A DNA stretch of 64,000 bases, taken from NCBI RefSeq assembly GCF_002286935.1, contig NZ_MVOH01000017.1, positions 1 through 64,000 on the forward strand, given 5' to 3'. The notes beneath the pieces are model-generated. The model had not been told where the DNA came from. It saw only the letters and a list, made by a program, of their open reading frames with translations, and did no database searches. A program made the position numbers and the translations under genes. Below are positions 47,833 through 56,728 of this stretch, piece by piece. The first letter of the stretch is position 1. Every line of letters begins with the position of its first letter. Origin of the DNA: Bifidobacterium criceti. Lineage in GTDB: Bacteria; Actinomycetota; Actinomycetes; Actinomycetales; Bifidobacteriaceae.

Positions 47833-49431
47833 GTGAACGAACAGACACCGCAAGCCATCGACCTCGACCCGGCAACCGCGCGTTTCGCGCCGACGGCGCG
47901 TGTGCAGGACCTCGGACGCACGCATTTCATCGGCATCGGCGGCGCGGGCATGAGCGTCCTCGCGGAGATGCTGCACGAGCAGGGCGTCGACGTCGACGGT
48001 TCGGACGCGCACGAAAGCGCGAAAACCGAACGCCTCGCCGCAATCGGCGTCCCGGTGCGCATCGGGCAGCGTGAAGACAACGTACGTGACGCGGACATCG
48101 TCGTCTATTCGAGCGCGATCAAAGCGGACAATCCGGAAATCGTTGCGGCGTCCGCGAACGGCGCGCGCATCGTGCACCGCAGCGACATCCTCGCGCTCCT
48201 GATGCACGGCAAACGCGCCGTGACCGTCGCCGGCGCACACGGCAAGACGACGACGAGCTCAATGCTCGCCCACATCCTGCTGCATGGAGGCGAAGGCGAC
48301 CTCGCCGACCCAAGCTACGCGATCGGCGGATCGATCCAGGGCGTCGACGGCACGACACTCGACGGCGGCCACGCCGGAACAGGCGACGTCCTCGTCGCCG
48401 AAGCCGACGAATCCGACGGCAGCTTCGAAAAATACACGCCACACATCGCGATCGTGACGAACGCCGAAGCCGACCACCTCGACCACTACGGCGATGCAGA
48501 CACCTACCACCGCGCGTTCGTCGACCATCTCGGCCACGCGCGCGGCGCGATCATCGTATGCGCCGACGACGCGAGCGCACTCGCAGTCCTGCGCCAACTC
48601 GACAGCCGCACCGCGGCGCGCGCGATCGCGTACGGCACGACGTCGCGCGACGACATCGGCGAACTCAACGGTGCACGCTACGTGCACATCGCGGCCGAAC
48701 AGGAACGCGCGGGCAGCGGCAAGGAGACCTTCACACTCGAAATGCCCGTATCGGTCGCCGAAGGACGACTCAGAGCGGGCGACGACGGCGCAGCAGACAA
48801 CGACGGTGCGGAAGACAACAGCGGCGCGCTCGTGCGTGTGCCCGTCGCGCTCGCGGTGCCGGGACTGCACAACGCGCGCAACGCGACCGCCGCGATCATC
48901 GCGGCGATGCTCCTCGGCATGGATCCGCACCGCGCGGCCGACGCCATCGCGACATTCCTCGGCGCGTCGCGCAGGTTCGAAATCCGCGCGCACGTCGGTG
49001 GTGTGACCGTCGTCGACGACTACGCGCACCATCCGACCGAGATCGCGGCACTCCTCGACGCCGCACGCCGACGCTACCCCCAATCGACGATCCATGTGCT
49101 CTTCCAGCCGCATCTGTTCTCCCGTACGAAGTTCTTCGCGGACGAGTTCGCGCACGCGCTCGCGAAAGCCGACGACGTCATCGTCACCGGTGTGTTCCCC
49201 GCGCGCGAACGGCAGCAGGACTTCCCGGACGTGTCCGCGTCGACGATCGCGGACGCGGCCGGCGACGGTGCGCACATCGACGTCGAGGAGCATATGGAGA
49301 CGGCGGCGCAGATGATCGCGATGCGCGCGAAGCCCGGCGACGTCGTCTTCACCGTCGGCGCGGGCGACATCACGAAGATGGCGCCCGTCATCGCGCATGT
49401 GCTTGAGGCGCACGTCGGCAAGGACGACTGA
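47833..49431 (+). CDS. murC: UDP-MurNAc:L-alanine ligase
   Basis: First Mur ligase of the peptide branch. N-domain THFIGIGGAGMSVLAEMLHEQ, ATP loop VTVAGAHGKTTTSSMLAHIL, VAEADESDGSF, and VDDYAHHPTEIAALLDAARRR. Start is GTG 47833 with AGGAGC eight bases upstream. At 532 residues it is longer than most MurC proteins because of an inserted Asp/Gly-rich loop near residues 310-335 (AGDDGAADND). The stop overlaps the ftsQ ATG by one base. Confidence 0.96.
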   Translation: MNEQTPQAIDLDPATARFAPTARVQDLGRTHFIGIGGAGMSVLAEMLHEQGVDVDGSDAHESAKTERLAAIGVPVRIGQREDNVRDADIVVYSSAIKADNPEIVAASANGARIVHRSDILALLMHGKRAVTVAGAHGKTTTSSMLAHILLHGGEGDLADPSYAIGGSIQGVDGTTLDGGHAGTGDVLVAEADESDGSFEKYTPHIAIVTNAEADHLDHYGDADTYHRAFVDHLGHARGAIIVCADDASALAVLRQLDSRTAARAIAYGTTSRDDIGELNGARYVHIAAEQERAGSGKETFTLEMPVSVAEGRLRAGDDGAADNDGAEDNSGALVRVPVALAVPGLHNARNATAAIIAAMLLGMDPHRAADAIATFLGASRRFEIRAHVGGVTVVDDYAHHPTEIAALLDAARRRYPQSTIHVLFQPHLFSRTKFFADEFAHALAKADDVIVTGVFPARERQQDFPDVSASTIADAAGDGAHIDVEEHMETAAQMIAMRAKPGDVVFTVGAGDITKMAPVIAHVLEAHVGKDD

Positions 49432-50975
49432 TGGCAGGGCGCACTGTCAGATCATCGTCATCGGGGGCGTCGTCCTCCGGTGACGGCACGCCGAAGCCGC
49501 GTTCCGCGCGCGGACGCGCCGCATCTTCGGATGCCGCGCGTACGACGGATGCGGGTGCGGGCACGAACGGACGTTCGTCGGTGGAAAGTGACGCACCGCG
49601 CGCGCGGCGGCGCAGCGTTTCCTCACGCGCGACCGCGGATGCTGCGGCATCAGCGAAGACGTCATCGAAGAAAAAGACAACGTCGACGAAGAAGACAACG
49701 TCGGCAAAGACGTCATCGACATCGGCATCGACGAAACGCACGTCGCGCAGCGTGCGCTCCGCGTCGTCGACCGCGGACACGTCCGCGTCGCACGGTCGCG
49801 TCGCGCGTTCGGCGTCGTCACACGCATCGTCGGCGACGGGGGAGCACCGTTTTCCGATCGACGCGAAGGATGCGCGCGTCGTGACGCCGCGCGTCGCCAG
49901 AAGCGACGGCGCGACGCACAGCGCGGCGAATGACACGTCGACAGACACGTCGGCGGTGAACGGTGCGGCGGCGCGCGCGGGTGACGGCGCACGTCGCGAG
50001 CCGCGACGTCCGTCTCTCCTCACCCGTGTGCGCGCGATGCTCCCCGGCCGCGCGAAGTCGACACAGACACCGACGGTGCGGCGTACGCGCATCGTCGAGG
50101 AACCGGTCGGCGCGAGCGCGCCCGGAGCATTCGTCGACGCGAACAACATGCGCAGCGAGGACATCGTCGCGAAGACGCTGCGGCAGACGGCGGGCGGCGT
50201 CGGCGTCGCGACGCGCCCGAAAATCGTCGATTTCACGAAACGGCAGAAGGAACGCAAACGCGCGAACATCCGGCAGGTCGCGACGCGTGTGGGCATCGTG
50301 GTCGCCTCGTTCGCGGTCGTCATCGCGCTCGTCTGGCTGCTGTTCTTCTCGCCTGTGCTGCGGCTCAATCCGGACAAGATCTCGGTCTCCGGCGCGAACC
50401 AATGGGTCAGCCGTGAGCAGATCATGACGATCGCACGTGGACAGGCCGGCAAATCGCTCCTGCTCGTCTCGGACGGCGACGTCGAACAGCAACTGTCGCA
50501 GATACCGGGTGTGTCCTCGGCGCAGGCGACGAAGAAGTTCCCGAACGGTTTCGATGTGCACGTCGAAGCGCAACGGCCGGCTGCGATGCTGCGTGTCAAA
50601 GGCGGCGACATCCTCACCGCGGTCGATGCGAAGGCGCGCGTGCTCAACGCGGTCGATGCGAAGGCGGCGTCCGGGATACCGGTCATCGATGTGCAGTCGG
50701 TCGATGGTGCGGTGGGCAGTCGTGCGATCAAGACGGCCGTCGTCATCCTCGACGCGTTCCCCGAAGCGTGGAGGAAGGACGTCACCGGCGTGAACGCGCC
50801 GACGCAGGATTCGATCACGACGACGTTCGCGAACGGCATAACCGTGGTATGGGGTGACGATGCGGACCTCAAGCTCAAAATGGCAATCGTCGACAAGATC
50901 ATGAACGATCCGAACGTCATCGGCGACAAAAAACAGATCAACGTCTCCGCACCGAACCGACCGATCATCAAATAG
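49431..50975 (+). CDS. ftsQ: Divisome protein FtsQ with very long low-complexity cytoplasmic tail
   Basis: Bitopic division protein. Residues 1-about 270 are Ser/Arg/Thr/Ala/Lys-rich with KKKTTSTKKTTSAKTS-like stretches and appear disordered. One transmembrane helix (about 287-309, GIVVASFAVVIALVWLLFF) leads into the POTRA domain (about 310-385, ISVSGANQWVSREQIMTIA) and the FtsQ beta domain. Total of 514 residues, about double the common FtsQ length. The dcw cluster ends here, since ftsZ is far upstream. Confidence 0.92.
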   Translation: MAGRTVRSSSSGASSSGDGTPKPRSARGRAASSDAARTTDAGAGTNGRSSVESDAPRARRRSVSSRATADAAASAKTSSKKKTTSTKKTTSAKTSSTSASTKRTSRSVRSASSTADTSASHGRVARSASSHASSATGEHRFPIDAKDARVVTPRVARSDGATHSAANDTSTDTSAVNGAAARAGDGARREPRRPSLLTRVRAMLPGRAKSTQTPTVRRTRIVEEPVGASAPGAFVDANNMRSEDIVAKTLRQTAGGVGVATRPKIVDFTKRQKERKRANIRQVATRVGIVVASFAVVIALVWLLFFSPVLRLNPDKISVSGANQWVSREQIMTIARGQAGKSLLLVSDGDVEQQLSQIPGVSSAQATKKFPNGFDVHVEAQRPAAMLRVKGGDILTAVDAKARVLNAVDAKAASGIPVIDVQSVDGAVGSRAIKTAVVILDAFPEAWRKDVTGVNAPTQDSITTTFANGITVVWGDDADLKLKMAIVDKIMNDPNVIGDKKQINVSAPNRPIIK

Positions 50976-50996
50976 CGCGCGTGGGCGGCTGTTGTT

Positions 50997-51131
50997 GGCG
51001 GCGGTGCCGCAATGTGTAGCCGTCTACGGCGTACATAGGGGCGCAGGTGGCGGCGGTGCCGCAATGTGCAGCCGTCTACAGTGCACGTATGGCTGTTGTT
51101 GGCGGCGGTGCAACGATGAGCGACCGTCTAC
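50997..51131 (+). repeat. Three tandem 52-bp repeats after ftsQ
   Basis: Copies start at 50997, 51049 and 51101. A and B share all but one base of their first 31 positions (GGCGGCGGTGCCGCAATGTG then AGCCGTCTAC); C is diverged (GGCGGCGGTGCAACGATGAG) but ends in CGTCTAC. The final repeat is cut short. No gene is seen in the 250 bases between ftsQ and the tmRNA. Confidence 0.8.
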
Positions 51132-51179
51132 AGAGACGCTGCAGCCATCGTCGCGATAGGCGATCGCGAAGACGTAACG

Positions 51180-51215
51180 AAGAAGCGCCACGTTCCTAGG
51201 AACGTGGCGCTTCTT
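51180..51215. terminator. Perfect 36-bp palindrome terminator
   Basis: 51180-51215 is fully self-complementary around CCTAGG, with an 18-bp arm. It lies between ftsQ (+) and the 3' end of the tmRNA (-) and would end both transcripts; TTCTTGT follows on the + side. Confidence 0.8.
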
Positions 51216-51225
51216 GTACTGTGAG

Positions 51226-51624
51226 TGGAGCCGCGGGGAATTGAACCCCGGTCCGGTGACCGTACCCTCGTACTTCTACGTGCGTAGTCTGCTGACCATT
51301 CGGCAGTTTTTCGGCCCCCATCAATGTCGCAGACGACTGATGGCGAGCCTAGCCACAGTTAGAGTCCCTGCGTCACCCTGCGGTTCAATGACGCAGGCAA
51401 GTCTTCTAACGACGCCCGACATCTCCCCGAAGACACGGAAGAGCGGACGGAGCGGCGCTCGCTGGATTAGATCTGATTACGTTGAAAATCAGGCAGCGAG
51501 AGCGAACTCAGTGCGGTTAGATTTAGCACTTAATTTAATGTGCAGAGCACATCACGAGCGGACTCTACATTCTCGGCACGCTTCTCCGAAGCGAACAGAT
51601 CACCGTCGAAACCAAATCGGCCCC
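51226..51624 (-). ncRNA. ssrA: tmRNA (trans-translation RNA)
   Basis: Single-piece tmRNA rescuing stalled ribosomes. The 5' end GGGGCCGATTTGGTTTCGAC pairs with the 3' acceptor CGGCTCC (51227-51233) in a 7-bp stem with one G-U; a T-loop GGTTCAATTCCCC is next to it. The CCA is not encoded. The tag frame, at 51489-51527 on the - strand, gives AKSNRTEFALAA then TGA, with the resume codon GCT. Total length is 399 bases, typical for the family. Confidence 0.96.
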
Positions 51625-51630
51625 TTTTGA

Positions 51631-51636
51631 ATTATC
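51631..51636 (-). promoter_or_regulatory. Putative -10 of ssrA
   Basis: GATAAT reads on the - strand at 51636-51631, seven bases before the mapped tmRNA 5' end. The -35 is weak. Confidence 0.5.
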
Positions 51637-51739
51637 AAACCCCGGTAACGACATACGCCGTGTAAGCCGGACTTCTCAATATAACACGAACAGTGACGAT
51701 AGGCAACCGCGACGTCGAGTGCGCCGCGGTTGACGCACG

Positions 51740-52171
51740 TCATTTCGCGTTGATGCGTTCGCGGTTCGCGATCGCGAGCTCACCCAGATACCGGTAGATT
51801 GGTGCGATGTCGAATTTACGGGGGAATTCGAGCGTAATCTCGTCGAGTGTCTCCGTTCCGGTCTTGCGTTGGTAGACGTCCTTGAGATACGTGATGTTGA
51901 GTTCGCTGTCGTCGCCGATCGCGCCCGCCGTCTCCACTTCGACGTCGACGACCGCGTCGAGGTGGATCGTCTTGTAGCGCGCCTTCGCGCCGGTCGCGCC
52001 CTGTTTGTCGATGAAGATGATGCGGATGTTCGTGAAGATGACGGCGTCGCGGACGAGTTGGTACCCGTTCGTGATCTGCTCGCCGTTGAACAGGAACGGC
52101 CCGTATTCGCGCATGAGTTCGTCGTTGCTGACCTGTTGCAGATTGCCTGCGAATGCGTTCAGGATGCCCAT
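51740..52171 (-). CDS. PH-domain protein (bacterial bPH type)
   Basis: 143 residues from ATG 52171 (MGILNAFAGNLQQV, GAGGACACG upstream). Built as a single small beta-rich domain: EYGPFLFNGEQITNGYQL, AVIFTNIRIIFIDKQG, KTIHLDAVVDVEVETAG, ending with a helix RYLGELAIANRERI. The series resembles bacterial PH-like (bPH/YvbH-type) proteins. No membrane segment or signal peptide. A weak inverted repeat (51704-51732) lies after the stop. Function unknown. Confidence 0.75.
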   Translation of the reverse strand: MGILNAFAGNLQQVSNDELMREYGPFLFNGEQITNGYQLVRDAVIFTNIRIIFIDKQGATGAKARYKTIHLDAVVDVEVETAGAIGDDSELNITYLKDVYQRKTGTETLDEITLEFPRKFDIAPIYRYLGELAIANRERINAK

Positions 52172-52252
52172 CGTGTCCTCGTTTCTCGTTTTCCGCCATT
52201 GTAGTCGATGACGGGTCCTGTATGGGGCTGATATGGGGCATGATATCGAAAA

Positions 52253-52294
52253 CGGTTCGTGTGCCGCAGCGGGGAGGCTGCGGCACACGAACCG
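52253..52294 (-). terminator. Terminator of the small hypothetical gene
   Basis: An 18-bp perfect stem (52253-52270 and 52277-52294) with loop GGGGAG is followed on the - strand by TTTTC. Confidence 0.8.
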
Positions 52295-52353
52295 TGGGGA
52301 AAGGGAGCAGGAATAGGCGTCCTTGAGCTCGTCGATCTGCGGCGGCGCTGTCG

Positions 52354-52779
52354 TCAGATCTGGTATCCGTTCGTCTCGTAGTATTGCGGCGAATAGCCGA
52401 ACGCCGCGTAGAGCAGGCCCGGGAGCGTGACCGCGGCCGCGCGCTGCACCGCCTCATCCTTGATGTCGCCGTCGCCGCCGGCGACGTCCCAACGGTAGAC
52501 GGACGGTTCGCTCGCGTAGCGTGTGCGCACATATGCCTTGAGCCACGGCTTCGAGACGAACATGACGAGGTAGGGGACCTCACGTTCGAGCAGCGCGTGC
52601 ACGTCGCCGTCCTCGAGTTCGTCGCCCTTCTGCGTGAACACGATCGTGCCGCCGCCGTCGTACGCCTTGAGTGAGACGTTGAGTTTGACGAGGTCGTGCG
52701 CACGGGCGCCCGCGTAGGCGAGCGGCGTCAGGCAGTCGTTCTTCTTGAATTCCTCGAGCATATCCGTCAGATGCGTCAT
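52354..52779 (-). CDS. Hypothetical protein
   Basis: 141 residues from ATG 52779 with GAAAGGA seven bases upstream. Compact and soluble, starting MTHLTDMLEEFKKNDCL; further along are KAYDGGGTIVFTQKGDELE, VPYLVMFVSKPWLKAYV and a C-terminal GYSPQYYETNGYQI. I recognise no family. Its own terminator lies at 52253. Confidence 0.7.
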   Translation of the reverse strand: MTHLTDMLEEFKKNDCLTPLAYAGARAHDLVKLNVSLKAYDGGGTIVFTQKGDELEDGDVHALLEREVPYLVMFVSKPWLKAYVRTRYASEPSVYRWDVAGGDGDIKDEAVQRAAAVTLPGLLYAAFGYSPQYYETNGYQI

Positions 52780-52916
52780 GAGCGGTCCTTTCGTCGGCGA
52801 CGGCCGGCGTGTGCGTACGCCGTGCCCCGCGCTCCACGATACACCGTTTGCGCTGTGCCGTACCGCGTTCGCGCACGCCGTACGCGCACCTTCCGGCATC
52901 CAACGTTCGTATGAAC

Positions 52917-53032
52917 GTATCTTTGGGTGTCTACCGCACCCAAAGATGCCGAAATAGGGTGCCAGAACGGTGCTGTGGGGCGATTTCGTGCCGATTCTGC
53001 ACCCAAGGATGTCGAGATACGCGATTTCCGCG
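52917..53032 (+). repeat. 116-bp interspersed repeat, copy 1
   Basis: Begins GTATCTTTGGGTGTCTACCG. A 9-bp hairpin CTTTGGGTG / CACCCAAAG occupies 52921-52945, and a second block (GGCGATTTCGTGCCGATTCT, then GCACCCAAGG) fills the right half. It matches copy 2 at 55503 without any gap; only the middle 20 bases vary. It lies 60 bases ahead of the zinc-ribbon gene. The rest of the gap 52780-53092 holds only a possible -10, TATGAT at 53042-53047. Confidence 0.85.
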
Positions 53033-53092
53033 ATATTGCGATATGATGGTTGTTCGCACTGGTGGGAATGTGGGAATGGCGGAGGAGATGTC

Positions 53093-55492
53093 ATGAAGTT
53101 CTGTTCGCAGTGTGGCAAGCCGCTCGGCGCGGATGCGAAGGTTTGCGGATATTGCGGCACGCCCGTGCATGGGGTTCCTGTGGCGCGACCGTCGGCGCCT
53201 GTTGCGGCGCCGACGACGCAAACGCCGGTGGATGCCGTGTCCGCAACGTCGAAATCGACGAAAGTGTTGCGCGCGGCAATCGCCGCGGTGGTCGCAGTCA
53301 TCCTCGTATTCGGGGGATTGCTCGTCTACAACACGTGGTTCGCTGGGGCCGAAGTACCGTCCGCCGGGGCGCAGGACAGACCCAAGGCGGATGACGTCGT
53401 GGCACGGCTCAAAGGGGAGGGCATCGATGCCACAAAACGGCAGCGGTACGCGAAGGAGCCCGCGGGACAGTATCTCGGTGTGGATGGCGTGCCGGCTGGC
53501 GGGCGTGTGAAGAAGGGGACGAGTGCGGTCGTTGTCGAATCGCTCGGGCCTGGCGTACCTGAAGGCACGGTCGGCAAGGAACGCGGCGATGCGGTCGAAC
53601 AGGTTAAGGACATGGGCGTTCCCGTCACGACGTACGGGATGGTGTCGAACAACCCCGGCGCAATCGTCGCTTCGTATCCGGAGGATGGCCATGCGCTGAC
53701 TGAGGATGGTGAGCGCATGAAGGGCGATGACCTCGTGATGCCGAAAGCCGCCGAAGGCCAAGCGGATGGCATTCTGCTCGCCGTCGGTGTGGAAGGCAGG
53801 GGCGTGCCCGCGGAAACGTACGGTATGAATGGGGACAAAGCGACCGATATGCTCGAAAAGGACGGCTTTGCGGTGACGACGCAGCTTGTGCCGGCGGACA
53901 AGGACATGATCGGCAAGGTCGTGCGCACCGATCCGGCGATCGGGCACGAATCGGACGAGACCGACGTGACCGTGTATGTGGGCGCTGATGCGAAGGACCT
54001 GCGTGAGGCGATGATGACGACCGCATATGACCAGGAGGGGTACCATGGCCGCGTCGTCGCCGATTTCACGCCGTTGCTTGGCACGTGGTGCCGTGATGAC
54101 GGCTCATGTGTCACGCTTGCGCAGCAGAAGGACGACGTCAGCGGGGATGGTGCGGTGCGCAACATCACGGTGACGCGCGATGGCAAGACACAGCCGGACA
54201 GGGTGTCGAATTCCGGATTGAAATCGCATCCGGGCGATACGATGGCCGCTACCGACTGGGACCTTGACAATCCGTTTGGCGGCCTCGAGAACCTGCTGTC
54301 CGCAGGGGACACAGGCGTCATCGATATCTACGACGGCAATCCGCTGCCATATTGCGGAACGGAGCCGGTTGCGCTCATGGCTTCCCGCAAATGCGTGAAC
54401 GGTACGCTTGTGGACAGTGGCTCATCCGATGGCGGATTCGAAGGGACGACGTTCCCGATGAACGAGTTCCTGCTCATCGCTCCCGTCGGGGCGGATATGG
54501 ACGCCGTCAAGCGGTCGGGGTATTTCGCAAAGGACAATGAGCTGAAACGGACGAAGGGTGCGCAGCAAGGCAAGGCGGATGCCGGCGTCGACGAGAACCG
54601 TCCGTATCTGCTGCTGCGCGATCCGAATCTGTACGACAAGGACGATATCGAAGTGGGCTACGACATACGCGACCTCGAACAGAGTCCATTCATTCCCACT
54701 GAGCACGGCGGTCCCGATGTGAAGTTCGCACCTGCGCCGAGCGCGTCGTCCGCTTACTACTTCGTCAATGATGGATTCAATTGGGCGACGTTCGACAATG
54801 GTGTGCAGGTGTGCGACGCCGATGGTTGCACGGCGCATGACGATGCCGATAAGGCGCAACAGGCGGATGCGAAGAAGACGACGCCCGATGCGGCCAAGAG
54901 GAAGACTGATGCGACGAAGCGGCCGAGTCCGCAATCCTCGCCGACGCAGATGAAGAAGCGGACCGCCGAGGACATGACGGCCTCCGAGATCCGCGATACG
55001 CTGAACAGTGGCGATTTCTCGATCATCGCGGGCAGGTATTGCTCACATGACGACGGTTGCCTCATTGTGGATGATGAGGGCGACGTCCGCGCCGAGGGCG
55101 CGAGCAGAAAGCTCACCCGTGAAGGGTCGGGCACAACGCTGCATGTGAATGAGGAACAAATGTTTGCGGATCCCGCATTCGAACAGGAGTTAGTCCCGTT
55201 GGGCGCTCCGGATGACGACTACCGTTGCGTTGGTGTGGATGGGGACGTCGAGTTGACGGGCACGTCATGTTTGAACAGTAGTGGTTATTCTGCTGCCGAC
55301 ACGTTCTTCCCCGCGCAGATGCTGTATTACCCGAAGGGCATCGATCTGAACGGCGAAGGCGTGACAGGGCGCTATGCGACCATCTACGCTTCCTATACGT
55401 CGCCCGACACGAGCAGACCGTTCATCCAATGGTTGCAAAGGATCGAGAACCCACCTGTCGCCGACGAGATCGTCTACTATCTCGTCGACTGA
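53093..55492 (+). CDS. Zinc-ribbon, membrane-anchored protein with PASTA-like and duplicated Cys domains
   Basis: 799 residues. An N-terminal zinc ribbon (KFCSQCGKPL and KVCGYCGTPVHG) is followed by one transmembrane helix (about 58-82), and an outside region with two or three PASTA-like blocks (about 95-305; DVVARLKGEGI, DAVEQVKDMGVPV, ATDMLEKDGFAV). Two related Cys-bearing domains follow: GTWCRDDGSCVTL (Cys333) with FPMNEFLLIAPVG, and GRYCSHDDGCLIV (Cys650) with FFPAQMLYYPKG, joined by a Lys/Ala/Thr/Pro linker. GGAGGAGATGTC precedes the ATG. It is flanked by the 116-bp repeats, which hints at mobility. Function unknown. Confidence 0.8.
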   Translation: MKFCSQCGKPLGADAKVCGYCGTPVHGVPVARPSAPVAAPTTQTPVDAVSATSKSTKVLRAAIAAVVAVILVFGGLLVYNTWFAGAEVPSAGAQDRPKADDVVARLKGEGIDATKRQRYAKEPAGQYLGVDGVPAGGRVKKGTSAVVVESLGPGVPEGTVGKERGDAVEQVKDMGVPVTTYGMVSNNPGAIVASYPEDGHALTEDGERMKGDDLVMPKAAEGQADGILLAVGVEGRGVPAETYGMNGDKATDMLEKDGFAVTTQLVPADKDMIGKVVRTDPAIGHESDETDVTVYVGADAKDLREAMMTTAYDQEGYHGRVVADFTPLLGTWCRDDGSCVTLAQQKDDVSGDGAVRNITVTRDGKTQPDRVSNSGLKSHPGDTMAATDWDLDNPFGGLENLLSAGDTGVIDIYDGNPLPYCGTEPVALMASRKCVNGTLVDSGSSDGGFEGTTFPMNEFLLIAPVGADMDAVKRSGYFAKDNELKRTKGAQQGKADAGVDENRPYLLLRDPNLYDKDDIEVGYDIRDLEQSPFIPTEHGGPDVKFAPAPSASSAYYFVNDGFNWATFDNGVQVCDADGCTAHDDADKAQQADAKKTTPDAAKRKTDATKRPSPQSSPTQMKKRTAEDMTASEIRDTLNSGDFSIIAGRYCSHDDGCLIVDDEGDVRAEGASRKLTREGSGTTLHVNEEQMFADPAFEQELVPLGAPDDDYRCVGVDGDVELTGTSCLNSSGYSAADTFFPAQMLYYPKGIDLNGEGVTGRYATIYASYTSPDTSRPFIQWLQRIENPPVADEIVYYLVD

Positions 55493-55502
55493 GCGTTGTT
55501 CG

Positions 55503-55618
55503 GTATCTTTGGGTGTCTACCGCACCCAAGGATGCCGAAATAGGCCGCGGATTGGGTGATGCGGGGCGATTTCGTGCCGATTCTGCACCCAAGGATGCCG
55601 AGATACGCGATTTTCGCG
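55503..55618 (+). repeat. 116-bp interspersed repeat, copy 2
   Basis: Same length and orientation as the copy at 52917; the left 40 and right 52 bases are nearly identical. It lies 10 bases after the zinc-ribbon gene. Confidence 0.85.
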
Positions 55619-55958
55619 TACGCTTGGGCGATATGGGACATGACACACCGGTCGAAGGGACGACACCCGAACCCGCCGGTGCCGCGCGATGGGCCACGTG
55701 GACGTTGCACAGATTGTCCGGTTCGCCGTTCCGTGCGAAATTCCGGCTGTCCGCGCTCGTCGTCGCGTGGATCTCGTGTGACCTGCACGCGCATCCCGTC
55801 GCCCAAGGTACGCTGCCAATCGACACACAGCCGCCGACGCGGGCCCGCGCGCAATCGAAGTCTGCGCCGAAGACGCCGGACGCGACGATGGAACCGTTGT
55901 TCTGACCTTCCGTCCGACCCGAACGGTCCATCCGCGCACGCGCTGCTACGATGGCCGT
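55619..55958. other. Intergenic region, no supported gene
   Basis: An open frame of 90 codons starts at ATG 55633 (MGHDTPVEG) and ends at 55905, but it has a poor Shine-Dalgarno and no family look. I treat the stretch as non-coding. The region ends just before an HAD-like gene whose GTG start is at 55959. Confidence 0.5.
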
Positions 55959-56585
55959 GTGCGCAACGTTTCCGATTCCCCTCCGTCCGCCGTCGTCCTT
56001 GACTATGCCGATGTCCTCGTCGATTGGCGCCCCGAACGCGTCGTCGGCTTGTTCTATCCGCCGGGTGTGACCGCGATGTTCTTCGACGCGGCCGATCCGC
56101 ATGGATACGACCACTACCGCCGCCGCGCCGCCGAAGGCTGGGATGACGGGCGCATCCTCGACGCGTACACGGCCGAACACGGTCCCGCGGTCGGCTGGAT
56201 CATGCATCTGCTGCTCGAGCACCGTGCGCTCGGCCTCTATGACATGCCCGATGGCATGCCGTCGCTGCTGCGTGAGCTCGCGCACTCCGGCATCGACATG
56301 CACGGGTTTGCGAATTGCTCACGTCGTGCCGTCGCGCTCATGCACGCGAAGTATCCGTGGCTGGACCTGCTCGGTGATGCGGTCGCGTATGCGCCGACGA
56401 CCGGGGTAGAAGGGCCGCGCGCTCTCATCCCATCGGCCGACGCGCTCGCACGCCACGGTCTCGATCCCGCGACGACATTGTATGTGACACATGATGATGA
56501 CGCCGCGCGGACGGCCACACGCCAAGGGCTGCGTGCCATCCGTTTCGACACCGCCGACGGATTGCGTACGGTGGCATCCGGCTGA
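55959..56585 (+). CDS. HAD-superfamily protein with degenerate motifs
   Basis: 208 residues from a GTG start (no ATG in frame). Motif I is VVLDYADVLVDWRPERVV, with an intact nucleophile Asp but Ala instead of Gly or Asp two residues on. Motif II has SRRAV in FANCSRRAVAL. The Lys of motif III, normally KPDP, is replaced by EGPRALIP; motif IV THDDDAARTATRQGL retains acidic residues. It looks like a YihX/epoxide-hydrolase-like HAD that may be inactive. Substrate unknown. Confidence 0.75.
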   Translation: MRNVSDSPPSAVVLDYADVLVDWRPERVVGLFYPPGVTAMFFDAADPHGYDHYRRRAAEGWDDGRILDAYTAEHGPAVGWIMHLLLEHRALGLYDMPDGMPSLLRELAHSGIDMHGFANCSRRAVALMHAKYPWLDLLGDAVAYAPTTGVEGPRALIPSADALARHGLDPATTLYVTHDDDAARTATRQGLRAIRFDTADGLRTVASG

Positions 56586-56728
56586 CCTTTTGCAGTGTCC
56601 GCCGCGAGTGCGCCCGCGCCGTTGCGCTGCACATGGTGACGATGTTATGAAGAATGGCGCATATCCCTGCCGCGCGTTGGGCGGATACCGTATCATCGGT
56701 AATCGGACTTCAGCGGAGGGAACGCGAT

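Noticed and set aside
55633..55905. A 90-codon + strand gene
   Set aside because: Weak Shine-Dalgarno, no family resemblance, and it is next to a repeat; kept as unsupported.
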